Shown here one piece after another: positions 46,951 to 55,036 of a DNA stretch of 64,000 bases; within the stretch, counting starts at the first letter, position 1, and every line of letters begins with the position of its first letter. The notes beneath the pieces are model-generated. The model was not told the origin of the DNA. It saw only the letters and a list, made by a program, of their open reading frames with translations, and searched no databases. Source of the stretch: Rhodohalobacter halophilus (GTDB taxonomy: Bacteria; Bacteroidota; Rhodothermia; Balneolales; Balneolaceae). A program made the translations under genes and the position numbers. Where the stretch lies: assembly GCF_001715195.1 (NCBI RefSeq), contig NZ_MDWE01000003.1, positions 1 to 64,000 of the forward strand, read 5' to 3'.

Positions 46951-48291
46951 CTACTCAACAACGGGGCATTTCTCAATTGCTGTTTTGTAGCTCTTTTTGA
47001 TGATCTCAATTCCCTCATCAATCTGATCTTTCTGAATGGTGAGTGGCGGACGGAACCGGACGGTTTTTGTTCCGCATCCGAGAATCATCAGGTTGTTGTT
47101 CATGCACTCTTTTACGACTTCATTTCGAGCGTGGCTGTTTGGAAGGTCCATCGCGCAGAATAATCCTTTACCTCTTGGGTTGGAGATGTGCTCAAATTCA
47201 TCAGCCAACGATGCTATTTGTTTCTGCAGGTGCTTGCCGACCGTAGCCGCGTTTTCAACTAATTTATCCTCTTCAATAACCTCCAGAATGCGGTCAAACC
47301 GAACCATATCAACAAGGTTACCGCCCCAGGTTGAGTTTATTCGGGATGATACGTGGAAGCAGTTGGTTTCGATATCATCAATTCTGTCGCTTGCCAGAAT
47401 ACCGCAAACCTGAGCTTTCTTACCGAAGGCCAGAATATCCGGCTTTACATAGTATTCGTGAGCCCAGAACTTTCCGGTCAGCCCCACACCGGTTTGTACT
47501 TCATCGTAAATGAGAAGTGCATCGAATTCATCACAGAGGTCACGCAGGGCCTGATGGAATTCAACTCTGAAGTGATTGTCGCCGCCTTCACCCTGGATCG
47601 GTTCAAGAAGAATACAGGCGATGTCATCTTTATAGGTTTCAAAATACTGGCGAGCCTGAGCCAATGCTTGCTTCTCTTCAAGCTCAACCTGTGCGGTGTT
47701 CTCTTTATTCAGGGGGAATTTTGCAGCCGGTGTGTGGATTCGCGGCCAGTCAAATTTCGGGAAATATTTTACTTTGTTTGGATCCGTGTTGGTCAGAGAA
47801 AGGGTGTATCCGCTGCGGCCGTGGAAGGCACGGTCGAGGTGAAGCGCCTTGTGGCCTTTTTCAGTGCGGTATCCTTTTTTGAAATTCTTCTGAACTTTCC
47901 AGTCGAAGGCAACTTTCAGGGCATTTTCTACGGCAAGTGCACCACCTGAAACAAAGAAAGCATATGGCATGTATTTCGGAATACCCACTCGAGAAAATGT
48001 TTCGACAAAATGTGCCATCTCTTCGGTGTACACGTCCGAATTGGACGGTTTGTTGATGGCAACTTGTCCCAGTTTGGCAACAAACTCCGGATCTCCGGCC
48101 AGTTTATCATGATTCATGCCAAGGGGATTGGATGCAAAGAAGGTGAAGAAATCCAGATAATCTTTTCCGGATGCAGAATCGTGCAGGTACGCACCCTTAC
48201 TTTTTTTGAGGTCGAGAACCATCTCATATCCGTCTGCCAGAATATGCTTTTGAAGTGTTGAGCGTACGTTTTTTGGTTGAATCCCTTTCAT
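46951..48291 (-). CDS. lat: L-lysine 6-transaminase
   Basis: This 446-residue class III PLP enzyme converts lysine and 2-oxoglutarate to allysine and glutamate. The LAT-type start RSTLQKHILADGYEMVLDLKKSKG is recognisable. LLEPIQGEGGDNHFR, LIYDEVQTGVGLTGKFWAHE and the PLP lysine in ILAFGKKAQVCG follow, and RINSTWGGNLVDMVR is specific to the family. It lies 57 bp from rocD on the same strand, suggesting a joint lysine/ornithine catabolic unit. Confidence 0.9.
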   Translation of the reverse strand: MKGIQPKNVRSTLQKHILADGYEMVLDLKKSKGAYLHDSASGKDYLDFFTFFASNPLGMNHDKLAGDPEFVAKLGQVAINKPSNSDVYTEEMAHFVETFSRVGIPKYMPYAFFVSGGALAVENALKVAFDWKVQKNFKKGYRTEKGHKALHLDRAFHGRSGYTLSLTNTDPNKVKYFPKFDWPRIHTPAAKFPLNKENTAQVELEEKQALAQARQYFETYKDDIACILLEPIQGEGGDNHFRVEFHQALRDLCDEFDALLIYDEVQTGVGLTGKFWAHEYYVKPDILAFGKKAQVCGILASDRIDDIETNCFHVSSRINSTWGGNLVDMVRFDRILEVIEEDKLVENAATVGKHLQKQIASLADEFEHISNPRGKGLFCAMDLPNSHARNEVVKECMNNNLMILGCGTKTVRFRPPLTIQKDQIDEGIEIIKKSYKTAIEKCPVVE

Positions 48292-48348
48292 GTAATAATA
48301 CGTTTAAGATTTAAATTTTAGCTCCTGTTTGGTCGTAAGTAGAGGCTT

Positions 48349-49614
48349 TTAAGCTTCAAATTCAAGGAAAGTTTTCCGGATAATTTCGATACATTTTTGA
48401 AGCTGTTCCTCATTCATTACAAGGGGTGGGGCAAACCGGATAATGTTACCATGAGTCGGTTTGGCAAGTAACCCGTTTTCTTTGAGTTTTACACACAGAT
48501 CCCATGCAGTAGAACTGTCGGGTGAGTCGTTGATCTCCACAGCATTGAGCAGACCTTTCCCGCGAACCAAAGAGATCAGTTCACATTCCTCCTTCAGCTT
48601 GTTCATGGCATCCCGGAACATTTCACCCAATTTACGGGCATTTTGAGCCAGTTTTTCATCCCGAACAACTTCCAGTGCAGCAATGGCAACACGTGCAGCC
48701 AACGGGTTTCCGCCAAATGTTGAGCCGTGCTGTCCCGGCTTGATGACATCCATGATCTCATCATCAGCCAATACAGCAGAAACAGGATAAACCCCTCCGG
48801 AGAGTGCTTTTCCAAGAATCAGAATATCGGGTTTCACATAGTGTTCGGGCTGACGTTCACAGCTCCCCTGACATGTACAGTTGCCGCAAACAGCCAGCAG
48901 GGAGCCGGTTCGGGCAATTCCGGTTTGAATCTCATCAGCAATGAAGAGCGCATTATGTTTTTTGCAAAGTGCGGCGGCTTTTTTCAGATAGTCGTCATCA
49001 GGCACCATCACGCCGGCTTCACCCTGAATCGGCTCTACAAGAAAGCCTGCAATATTTTCGCCCTTAAGAGCCTCTTCGAGCTCGTCCAGGTTGTTATATT
49101 CAACCTTTTCGAAGCCCGGAGTGTAAGGGCCAAAGTTTTTGCTTGCATCCGGATCATTGGAAAATGAAATAACGGTGGTTGTCCGTCCATGAAAGTTATT
49201 GTTGCAGACGATGATCTTCGCTTCATTTTCAGGGATTCCCTTCACTTCGTACGCCCATTTACGGCAGATCTTAATGGCGGTTTCCACACCTTCGGCTCCG
49301 GTATTCATAGGGAGTACTTTATCAAATCCGAAGAAATTGGTAATAAACTGCTCATATTCACCGAGAACATTGTTATAGAATGCCCGGGAAGTCAACGTGA
49401 GCGTTTCAGCTTGTTTTTTTAATGAACCGATAATATGGGGATGGCAGTGCCCCTGATTGACGGCAGAGTAAGCCGAAAGAAAATCGAAATACCGGTTTCC
49501 TTCAGGGTCCCATACATAAACTCCATCACCCTTTGCCAAAACAACCGGCAGCGGATGGTAGTTGTGAGCTCCATATTTATCTTCAAGTGCAATTGCGTCT
49601 TTAGTGGAAAGCAT
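48349..49614 (-). CDS. rocD: Ornithine-oxo-acid transaminase
   Basis: This 421-residue class III aminotransferase opens with [29 protein letters not shown], as in Roc[31 protein letters not shown] and the PLP lysine in [16 protein letters not shown] are present. Between them is an extra cysteine-rich loop ([12 protein letters not shown], about residues 244-255), which I know from Bacteroidota-type RocD. Its cysteine spacing could hold a metal, but that is not shown. Confidence 0.92.
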   Translation of the reverse strand: MLSTKDAIALEDKYGAHNYHPLPVVLAKGDGVYVWDPEGNRYFDFLSAYSAVNQGHCHPHIIGSLKKQAETLTLTSRAFYNNVLGEYEQFITNFFGFDKVLPMNTGAEGVETAIKICRKWAYEVKGIPENEAKIIVCNNNFHGRTTTVISFSNDPDASKNFGPYTPGFEKVEYNNLDELEEALKGENIAGFLVEPIQGEAGVMVPDDDYLKKAAALCKKHNALFIADEIQTGIARTGSLLAVCGNCTCQGSCERQPEHYVKPDILILGKALSGGVYPVSAVLADDEIMDVIKPGQHGSTFGGNPLAARVAIAALEVVRDEKLAQNARKLGEMFRDAMNKLKEECELISLVRGKGLLNAVEINDSPDSSTAWDLCVKLKENGLLAKPTHGNIIRFAPPLVMNEEQLQKCIEIIRKTFLEFEA

Positions 49615-49969
49615 AAAATCAGAAAAGTCATTTAGAGGTTGTCCGTTGAGGATAAGATAGCAAATACCCCGATACAGGGCGACAGGTAGCGATTTTCTTT
49701 ACAAATTTACAGAGAACCATGCCTATAACTTTTAAAGTTGGAAGTAGGGTGAAAATCGTAAGGATGAAGGTTGGATTTGTATCGGTTCTGCATAACCTGA
49801 AGGGTGGGTTTTGAGAGTGGAGGCTTTGTAAACAGAGATGAGATATAAAATAAATCAATAAAATTTATTTGAGGTATCGCTTGACTTCGGGAGGCATTAA
49901 CCCTTATCTTTAGAGTCTTGTTGGGAGATGGTCATGGCATCACAAAAACTCAACAAAATTTATTGACAT
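49615..49969. other. Intergenic region upstream of the initiator tRNA
   Basis: No coding sequence is seen. It holds the shared 5' region of rocD and the tRNA promoter listed separately. Confidence 0.5.
49881..49910 (+). promoter_or_regulatory. Putative promoter of tRNA-fMet
   Basis: TTGACT (49881-49886) and TATCTT (49905-49910) are separated by 18 bp. They lie about 60 bp before the tRNA. Confidence 0.5.
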
Positions 49970-50042
<73 letters not shown>

Positions 50043-50047
50043 CTACT

Positions 50048-50096
50048 TAAAAGGGTTTAAGGCTTGTGAAAACAATGCTTTAAGCCCTTTTTTATT
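50048..50096 (+). terminator. Element-borne terminator after tRNA-fMet
   Basis: The arms AAGGGTTTAAGGC and GCTTTAAGCCCTT pair with G-T wobble and are followed by a T-run. The element thus replaces the terminator displaced to attR. Confidence 0.75.
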
Positions 50097-50102
50097 TTGC
50101 CG

Positions 50103-50122
50103 TGGTGAAACTATGGTGAAAC
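50103..50122 (+). promoter_or_regulatory. Paired integrase arm-type sites at attL
   Basis: TGGTGAAAC occurs at 50103-50111 and 50114-50122, 11 bp apart. The same nonamer occurs beside attR. Confidence 0.5.
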
Positions 50123-50160
50123 AAAGTCGCTGTTTTCTCCCTTTTCTCTTCTTTTTTATA

Positions 50161-50205
50161 GTGCCGAAATACTCTTTACATACAGGTTAGAAACGATTCC
50201 GGCAC
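50161..50205. repeat. Inverted repeat GTGCCG/CGGCAC
   Basis: GTGCCG (50161-50166) and CGGCAC (50200-50205) flank a 33-nt AT-rich loop. It marks the outer edge of the structured region near attL. Confidence 0.4.
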
Positions 50206-50233
50206 TCTCAAAATATCAGGTTCAGAATTAAAC

Positions 50234-50366
50234 ACGTATTTCCACGTAAAATACGTTGGTCATCCTATAAGCACCTATAAAATATAGGACGTTATTTAAC
50301 ACAAAATAACGGTAGCCATAAACATCCATAAATTATGGTCGCCTGAATATTACAGGTGTTTTCAGG
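50234..50366. repeat. Array of five tripartite hairpin units
   Basis: There are five consecutive units. Each holds three copies of its own short word, with two copies in one orientation and one inverted. Words and copy starts are: ACGTA at 50234, 50244 and (inverted) 50252; CCTATA at 50264, 50274 and (inverted) 50283; GTTA at 50291 with inverted 50297 and 50307; CCATA at 50316, 50326 and (inverted) 50334; CCTG at 50342 with inverted 50353 and 50363. Units repeat about every 26 bp (25-30). In units 1, 2 and 4 the two direct copies are exactly 10 bp apart and the hairpin loop is AAA, AAA or AAT. The words differ, so this is not a CRISPR or simple tandem repeat. Confidence 0.75.
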
Positions 50367-50430
50367 TTTTAATTGGCTTACCCTCTTTATAAGATTCCAA
50401 ATCTCTGAACTATATCGCAGTATTTTCACT

Positions 50431-50447
50431 GTTTAAAGGCTTTAAAC
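50431..50447. repeat. Palindrome GTTTAAA-GGC-TTTAAAC
   Basis: A perfect 7-bp stem with a 3-nt loop lies in the same non-coding stretch as the hairpin array. Weaker CGTT/AACG and AAGC/GCTT triplets follow up to about 50526. Confidence 0.5.
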
Positions 50448-50562
50448 GCTATTCTCTCATTTAATGAATATCGTTCAAAAAAACGCTTTCGAGATTCGTT
50501 TCTAAGCGCTTCAATTAGGCTAAAGCATACCTTAACATTATTGAAAATTGGGCTTTAACATT

Positions 50563-50919
50563 CTATTCATATGGAAAGTTGAATTTATTACAGAAGTATG
50601 CTTCCAGTATGTTATCGGTTTTGTGCTGATAGGGTTTCAACTCTTCCGGCCAATCGGGTTGCTGGTCGTCTTTGCTTCTTACTACATGCACAATAAAAAC
50701 TGTGATTAACGGTTCAATTCCGTTCAATCTCTCATAAGTACGCTTTAACCGGATATTGTGTAGCCATTTCCGGGCTTCTGCTTCATCCATATCATTCACA
50801 GATGAAAAATCCCATCCATCCCGGCCACACATCACACGTTTTACACCTTGTGAAAGCAATTTTTCATACTGGTGTTTAGTGATTGCTCTGTCGTTATGAA
50901 TTAAATCTGTTATTCGCAT
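50563..50919 (-). CDS. Element hypothetical protein A
   Basis: This 118-residue soluble protein has no motif I recognise. It includes WHTH-free helices in the N-terminal half and RTYERLNGIEPLITVFIVHVV in the middle. Its ATG overlaps the end of the preceding small gene by 10 bp, so it is the last gene of the element's transcript before the hairpin array. Confidence 0.6.
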   Translation of the reverse strand: MRITDLIHNDRAITKHQYEKLLSQGVKRVMCGRDGWDFSSVNDMDEAEARKWLHNIRLKRTYERLNGIEPLITVFIVHVVRSKDDQQPDWPEELKPYQHKTDNILEAYFCNKFNFPYE

Positions 50920-51071
50920 GGATTCCGTTTTATTCGGTTGGGGTTATACAAATTCTGAAAATCCCGATATTCTTTAGTGCCGGGTGTTTGTTCACGTTCG
51001 TAAAGCTCTTTTAGATTTTTTGCCAGTCGGTCGGGTTTAGAGCGTTTGGATATAATGTTCTCTATTCTCAT
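50910..51071 (-). CDS. Element small protein B
   Basis: I set the start at the ATG at 51071, which follows the stop of the HGG-motif gene after one base (TGATATG). That gives 53 residues, highly charged and Arg/Lys rich (SKRSKPDRLAKNLKELYE). A longer reading to 51143 would overlap that gene by 71 bp. No family is recognised. Confidence 0.5.
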   Translation of the reverse strand: MRIENIISKRSKPDRLAKNLKELYEREQTPGTKEYRDFQNLYNPNRIKRNPCE

Positions 51072-51072
51072 A

Positions 51073-51570
51073 TCAATTCTGTGAAAGTTTGAAATTTTTA
51101 AATTGCTCAATGATTGCGTATCCATCGTCTCCGATACGGTCAATTAAGAGAGTTTCCACATAGTCGAGGAACCGTTCAATATCGGAAGCCGGAACTAACC
51201 GCTGTTGTTCAACCTGTATCATCATTGAACGTTGTTTAGCTGTTACTAATCGGTCGATTATCTTACTCAGCGTATCCAAATCTTTTAAATCCGGTATATC
51301 GTTTTTCAATGCTTCCGCTGAAATGATAAGTGCCTGCATCAACCGGATTTCATTCTCCGGGTTAATCAGTTCATCACTTGAAAAGTTTTCCAATTCGGAA
51401 AGTACCTGTTTCAATGATTCACCTGCATATTTTGAATACATCCCGTGTTTAAAATGCGGGGAGTCGGTTCCTTTCGGTGTGGCTCCCCCATGTAACCGGC
51501 AACGGGTTGAACCTTTAGCTGGAGAGCGTTTACATGGAGTTCCTGTTCGGGTTTTGGCGTTACATTTCAT
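51073..51570 (-). CDS. HGG-motif protein (possible small-terminase-like)
   Basis: This 165-residue protein begins with a cysteine-rich module of 32 residues (CNAKTRTGTPC, then RCRLHGG and PHFKHGMYSK). It matches the HGG-x-KHG proteins commonly encoded in prophages, often next to terminase genes. The rest is helical (residues about 50-160). In a satellite-sized element such a protein could redirect packaging, but this is inference from family habit and not from a recognised TerS domain. It overlaps the basic-protein gene by 4 bp. Confidence 0.6.
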   Translation of the reverse strand: MKCNAKTRTGTPCKRSPAKGSTRCRLHGGATPKGTDSPHFKHGMYSKYAGESLKQVLSELENFSSDELINPENEIRLMQALIISAEALKNDIPDLKDLDTLSKIIDRLVTAKQRSMMIQVEQQRLVPASDIERFLDYVETLLIDRIGDDGYAIIEQFKNFKLSQN

Positions 51571-51755
51571 GGGGTTTTTGGTTTTGATTGTTTGTTTATG
51601 GGGTTATCGTTTTTATCCTGCTTTTGTTTCTGCTTATGCGGGTCAAACTCTTTACTCCAATGGTCGGGAGCGTTTACCTTTTCAATGCGTTTACGCTTTC
51701 GCTTCTTTTTTCGTGTGGGTTGGTAAAGTGCTTTCGCTATATCGTGGCCGTTCAT
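51567..51755 (-). CDS. Small basic protein
   Basis: This 62-residue protein is Lys/Arg/Gln rich (TRKKKRKRKRIEK, PHKQKQKQDKND). It is linked by 4-bp overlaps to the genes on both sides, which supports a real gene. It may bind nucleic acid. No family is recognised. Confidence 0.55.
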   Translation of the reverse strand: MNGHDIAKALYQPTRKKKRKRKRIEKVNAPDHWSKEFDPHKQKQKQDKNDNPINKQSKPKTP

Positions 51756-52951
51756 GGTTCTGTGATTAGTTCAGGTTCAAAGGTTTCATCTATCTGTTTT
51801 AAAATCGGGTCGGCATCCATAGCCCGGTAATATTCGGCTTCTGCATATTCAGCCGTTCCCGGTTCCGGCGCTTCGATTTCATCCCATGAAGCCGGATACC
51901 CCCGATTATCGAATATCTCCCCCGTATATGGGTTGAAGCCGTTAGGCGCTGAATTTTGGCTCTCATATTTGCCGTTTCCGGCGCTATCTCTCCGGGGTGC
52001 ATAGTTTACCCTTTCTGAATTTCGGCTAATTGAATCCTGGGTTCGGGGAGTCTTTGTTCCGGTATCAAAACCGCTGTTTATAGTCGCCCGTACTTCATGG
52101 GATTTCAATCCTATGGAGAGTGCCGTTTGTTCGAGTGCCTGTTTTACTTCGTACTCTTTCAACATACCCCCGGCAACCAATCCGGCTAAACTTGCCGTGG
52201 CTTTAAACAGGGTATTATTGCGTTCACCTTTTGGAGCGCTTGCCAGCTCTTCAATTTCATATCTGAATGCAGATTCAGCATACCGGGAATAATCATTCGA
52301 GAGCTGAACCGGTGGCCGGGGTTGAACCGTGTTTACCTTTTCCGGCGGGAGCTTTTTATAAACCGTGAATGAATCTTTGATAATAGCGCCGGGGTCGTAA
52401 CTATAAAAGCGTGCATCATTCGGATTTTTTCCTTTGGAGCTATCCAGCGTTATACCAAACGCTTTAAAATCGGCCTGTAACGCTTCAAAATGTTCGGCCT
52501 GTCGCTTGGGTTGGCTAACCTTAACTAAAGCCCATACGCCCCGCCCGCCGGTACTCAATCCACTGAATGCAACGTTCTTTATCTTTGCCACTTCATCCCG
52601 GAGATGTTCGGCATCGGTTAAATGTGGGTTATCCTTTGCATCTATATCTAAAGCAATCCAGCCGGTGCGGGTTACTACATTCTCCAGCTTCCGGGCATCT
52701 TTGCAAACAGCGCCAACGGTGGCAAGCGGGAGAGATGTTTTTAACTGATCTTTGCCGTTATTCTCCAGCTCTTTTTTTGCTTCATCCAGCGAATACCCCT
52801 TATCAATCAAATCATTTAAACAGCGCCGGTATTGGAGAACCTGTTCAGCATATCGGGAACCCTCTTTACATACTTTCAGCCATTGCCCCAAAGTGATTGT
52901 TTTGGGTTCAGATTGAAAGTTTTTGAATACGCTTATTTTATCTGTCAGCAT
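51752..52951 (-). CDS. BT4734/VirE_N-type primase-like protein
   Basis: This 399-residue protein has the VirE_N/BT4734 domain in its first 200 residues. It includes GWIALDIDAKDNP (acidic pair), FSGLSTGGRGVWALVKV and DSSKGKNPNDARFYSYDP, which correspond to the DxD, sxH-like and acidic motifs of primase-polymerase proteins. A helical C-terminal region follows (ERNNTLFKATASLAGLVAGGM, a PriCT-like segment). It pairs with the DUF3987 gene, a standard replication couple in Bacteroidota elements. A GGGGG stretch sits 9 nt before the ATG. Confidence 0.8.
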   Translation of the reverse strand: MLTDKISVFKNFQSEPKTITLGQWLKVCKEGSRYAEQVLQYRRCLNDLIDKGYSLDEAKKELENNGKDQLKTSLPLATVGAVCKDARKLENVVTRTGWIALDIDAKDNPHLTDAEHLRDEVAKIKNVAFSGLSTGGRGVWALVKVSQPKRQAEHFEALQADFKAFGITLDSSKGKNPNDARFYSYDPGAIIKDSFTVYKKLPPEKVNTVQPRPPVQLSNDYSRYAESAFRYEIEELASAPKGERNNTLFKATASLAGLVAGGMLKEYEVKQALEQTALSIGLKSHEVRATINSGFDTGTKTPRTQDSISRNSERVNYAPRRDSAGNGKYESQNSAPNGFNPYTGEIFDNRGYPASWDEIEAPEPGTAEYAEAEYYRAMDADPILKQIDETFEPELITEP

Positions 52952-52964
52952 AAGGGAACCCCCT

Positions 52965-53037
52965 GCTTAATTAGCTTAATTAGCTTAATTAGTTCGATAT
53001 TTGGGTACTTACTAAGCATACTAAGCAAACTAAGCGC
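52965..53037. repeat. Inverted 3+3 iteron set between the replication genes
   Basis: Three perfect tandem copies of GCTTAATTA occupy 52965-52991. After a 19-bp spacer, three 9-bp copies ACTAAGCAT, ACTAAGCAA and ACTAAGCGC occupy 53011-53037. On the other strand these read GCTTAGT, related to the first set in opposite orientation. The last copy overlaps the DUF3987 stop. An iteron origin or operator is likely. Confidence 0.75.
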
Positions 53038-54433
53038 CCCCCTTGTATCTGTATTCCCGTATCGGTCGCCCGCCGGTTGGCGTTTCAATCGCTTCGATAT
53101 AACCGGCTTCCATCTCATTATCGAGCGCCCTATCCAGTTGCTCTTTATCCATGTGAGAATGATTCATTAAATCGGTTCGGTTCATAGCTCCCCCGTTCTT
53201 TTTAAGAATCTCCCGTACCCTTAACCGGTCGGCATAGTACCGGTTGAATATGTAGTTTTTCTCCAGCATGTAAATGATATGGTTGAACAGCCATTCACAG
53301 AGAGAGATTGAAGCCTGCATATTCCCGGCGCTTATCGGCCGGTCGGGTTGGTCGAGAGATTGAAAGATCAGAGCAAACTTTAGCCCGTAAATATTCAACC
53401 GGGAAACATACCCGCCAATATCATTTATCTGATTTTCGAGCTGTAAGGCTCTATCATTTAAACGGTGGCTCCATTGTGTGAATATCTGCTCTGCATCCCC
53501 GGAGAGCTGAACCGGCGCTGTATGTAAGCGTGCAACGGCTTCCATCTCCCGGTTTAATTCATTGTAAAGCTCTGCATTAGGCCGGGGTAATTCCGTTACC
53601 GCCTTAAATGGTTTGGTACGCTCTTCAATGGTTACTGGGAGTATCCTTTGCAAAAGCCCGCTCCCCCGTTCGGTTGCTGTCAGGCTTCTTTGAAATGCTG
53701 TAATGGTTGTGGCTCCGGCCAAACACCAAACAGGGTTATTCAGCTCAATATCTCCGGCTGATTTTGTATTACGCCGAACGGAATCTTCTGCATCAAATAA
53801 CTGGAGCGCTAAATCCTGGAGAGAGTTCCGGGAGCGTGTTAATTCCTGCCATAACGCTGTAAACTCCCCGGTAACGGAGATAAGGTTTCCGTTATCCCTT
53901 AACATCTCCCAAAAGGTTAAATCTGAAAAGCCATCAGAACAGTATAGCGTTTTCTTTTTGGGTTCGGGTTGGTCGAATATCTCCCCGTTCTCTTTGGCGT
54001 TCTGTTTATCCTGCCTGTATTGTTCGAGCTTCGATTCATACGATAACTTCCAGTTCTCAATAACCGATTGAAACGGCTTCTTAGCCATGTTCAGGCCGGT
54101 GGATTTTCTTAGAGTAGATGAACCCGCAAAAATCACAGTCCAAACAACCGGGTATATGGTTATTCCGCCCATTTCAATGAAACGCTTTTTACCGATTAAC
54201 GCCCCGGCCATTGCTAAAAATGGAGTCAGTAAAAATTCATCCGGTACATCAGAAAGGGGAGAACTGTAATTCAGATAGTTTTTAACCGTTGGCGGGAGCT
54301 GTTCAAATAGTTCATTTGGGAGCGTTAAATCTTCCGGGGTAATCGTAAGCCCCAGCGCTTTGCTCTGTTCAACCGTTGGCCGGTGGTTAAGTTCATTCAA
54401 ATCTATATTTTCGGGAATGTTCAAATCATTCAT
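53030..54433 (-). CDS. DUF3987-type helicase/replication protein
   Basis: About 467 residues starting at the ATG at 54433 (MNDLNIPENIDL); an ATG five codons upstream is also open. A RecA/AAA-like core carries the Walker A variant GSSTLRKST (about residue 105), a Walker B-like strand LISVTGEFTALW and a later sensor region (VWCLAGATTITAF). A winged-helix C-terminus (MNRTDLMNHSHMDKEQLDRALDNEMEAGYIE) ends the protein. It likely acts as the replicative helicase partner of the primase-like gene 3' of it. Confidence 0.82.
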   Translation of the reverse strand: MNDLNIPENIDLNELNHRPTVEQSKALGLTITPEDLTLPNELFEQLPPTVKNYLNYSSPLSDVPDEFLLTPFLAMAGALIGKKRFIEMGGITIYPVVWTVIFAGSSTLRKSTGLNMAKKPFQSVIENWKLSYESKLEQYRQDKQNAKENGEIFDQPEPKKKTLYCSDGFSDLTFWEMLRDNGNLISVTGEFTALWQELTRSRNSLQDLALQLFDAEDSVRRNTKSAGDIELNNPVWCLAGATTITAFQRSLTATERGSGLLQRILPVTIEERTKPFKAVTELPRPNAELYNELNREMEAVARLHTAPVQLSGDAEQIFTQWSHRLNDRALQLENQINDIGGYVSRLNIYGLKFALIFQSLDQPDRPISAGNMQASISLCEWLFNHIIYMLEKNYIFNRYYADRLRVREILKKNGGAMNRTDLMNHSHMDKEQLDRALDNEMEAGYIEAIETPTGGRPIREYRYKGGA

Positions 54434-54647
54434 ACTGAACCCCCTCAAATTTTGATTCTAAAGCACTGCAAACTCTTAGATACGTACTGTATCCACTAAT
54501 GAGAGTTCGTTCCAGTTCGGCTAATCTCCGGCGCTGTCGGTTGTATTGGAAAGCCCTTTTCACTAAATTGGAATTGCCGGTTCGCCGGTTACCAATTAAA
54601 CGGGTCGTACCTTTCGCCGGGTACGGCTCTTTTTTTTGCTCTCTCAT
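54426..54647 (-). CDS. Small Arg-rich protein
   Basis: This 73-residue basic protein (RAFQYNRQRRRLAELERTL) overlaps the DUF3987 start by 8 bp and the HTH gene end by 4 bp. The coupling suggests it is expressed. No family is recognised. Confidence 0.55.
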   Translation of the reverse strand: MREQKKEPYPAKGTTRLIGNRRTGNSNLVKRAFQYNRQRRRLAELERTLISGYSTYLRVCSALESKFEGVQYE

Positions 54648-54937
54648 TTTTCGCCCCCGTTGCTGTTTACTTTGCCCCGGTTCAGGTAGGCTTCCACTTC
54701 ATCAATATCGTAACGGATAACCCGGCCATTCTGCCGGTATGGTAGGCGCCCGGAATCCCGGAGATGTTGAACGTGTCGGCGTGAACACTGGAGAATGTCC
54801 ATCACGTCATCAGTGGTTAGCCATTTTTTACGGGTGGCTTTTCGGATGGCGCCGGGGAGTGAGTCGTTTACCGTTTCTTTCACGGCATCCCGGATAATTT
54901 CTTTTAGATCTTCTTTGGTGGGTATGTATGCGTGCAT
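54644..54937 (-). CDS. Excisionase-like helix-turn-helix protein
   Basis: The C-terminal half (residues about 37-88) is a MerR/HTH_17-type domain: WLTTDDVMDILQCSRRHVQHLRDSGRLPYRQNGR and VIRYDIDEVEAYL. These are typical of excisionases and AlpA-like regulators. The N-terminal 35 residues are helical. It probably controls integrase direction or the replication genes that follow. It is the first gene of the replication segment. Confidence 0.8.
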   Translation of the reverse strand: MHAYIPTKEDLKEIIRDAVKETVNDSLPGAIRKATRKKWLTTDDVMDILQCSRRHVQHLRDSGRLPYRQNGRVIRYDIDEVEAYLNRGKVNSNGGEK

Positions 54938-55036
54938 TTCATCAGTGATTAATTAATGTTCACTGATAATTTGCATTCACTTAAAAAAGGAACTCAATAC
55001 CCCGTATAACTGGAATTTAAACCGGAATAACTGGAA

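Noticed and set aside
47353-47949. 198-aa plus-strand ORF inside lat
   Set aside because: It is fully antisense to the well-supported lysine transaminase gene and its translation has no family features.
50234-50366. CRISPR array
   Set aside because: The units have different sequences and no constant repeat or unique spacers of regular length. No cas genes are in the window.
50234-50562. Retron or diversity-generating element
   Set aside because: No reverse transcriptase is encoded in the element or elsewhere in the window. The structured region has no template/variable repeat pair.
51323-51769. 148-aa plus-strand ORF in the element
   Set aside because: It is antisense to the HGG-motif and basic-protein genes, which are tied to their neighbours by 4-bp overlaps.
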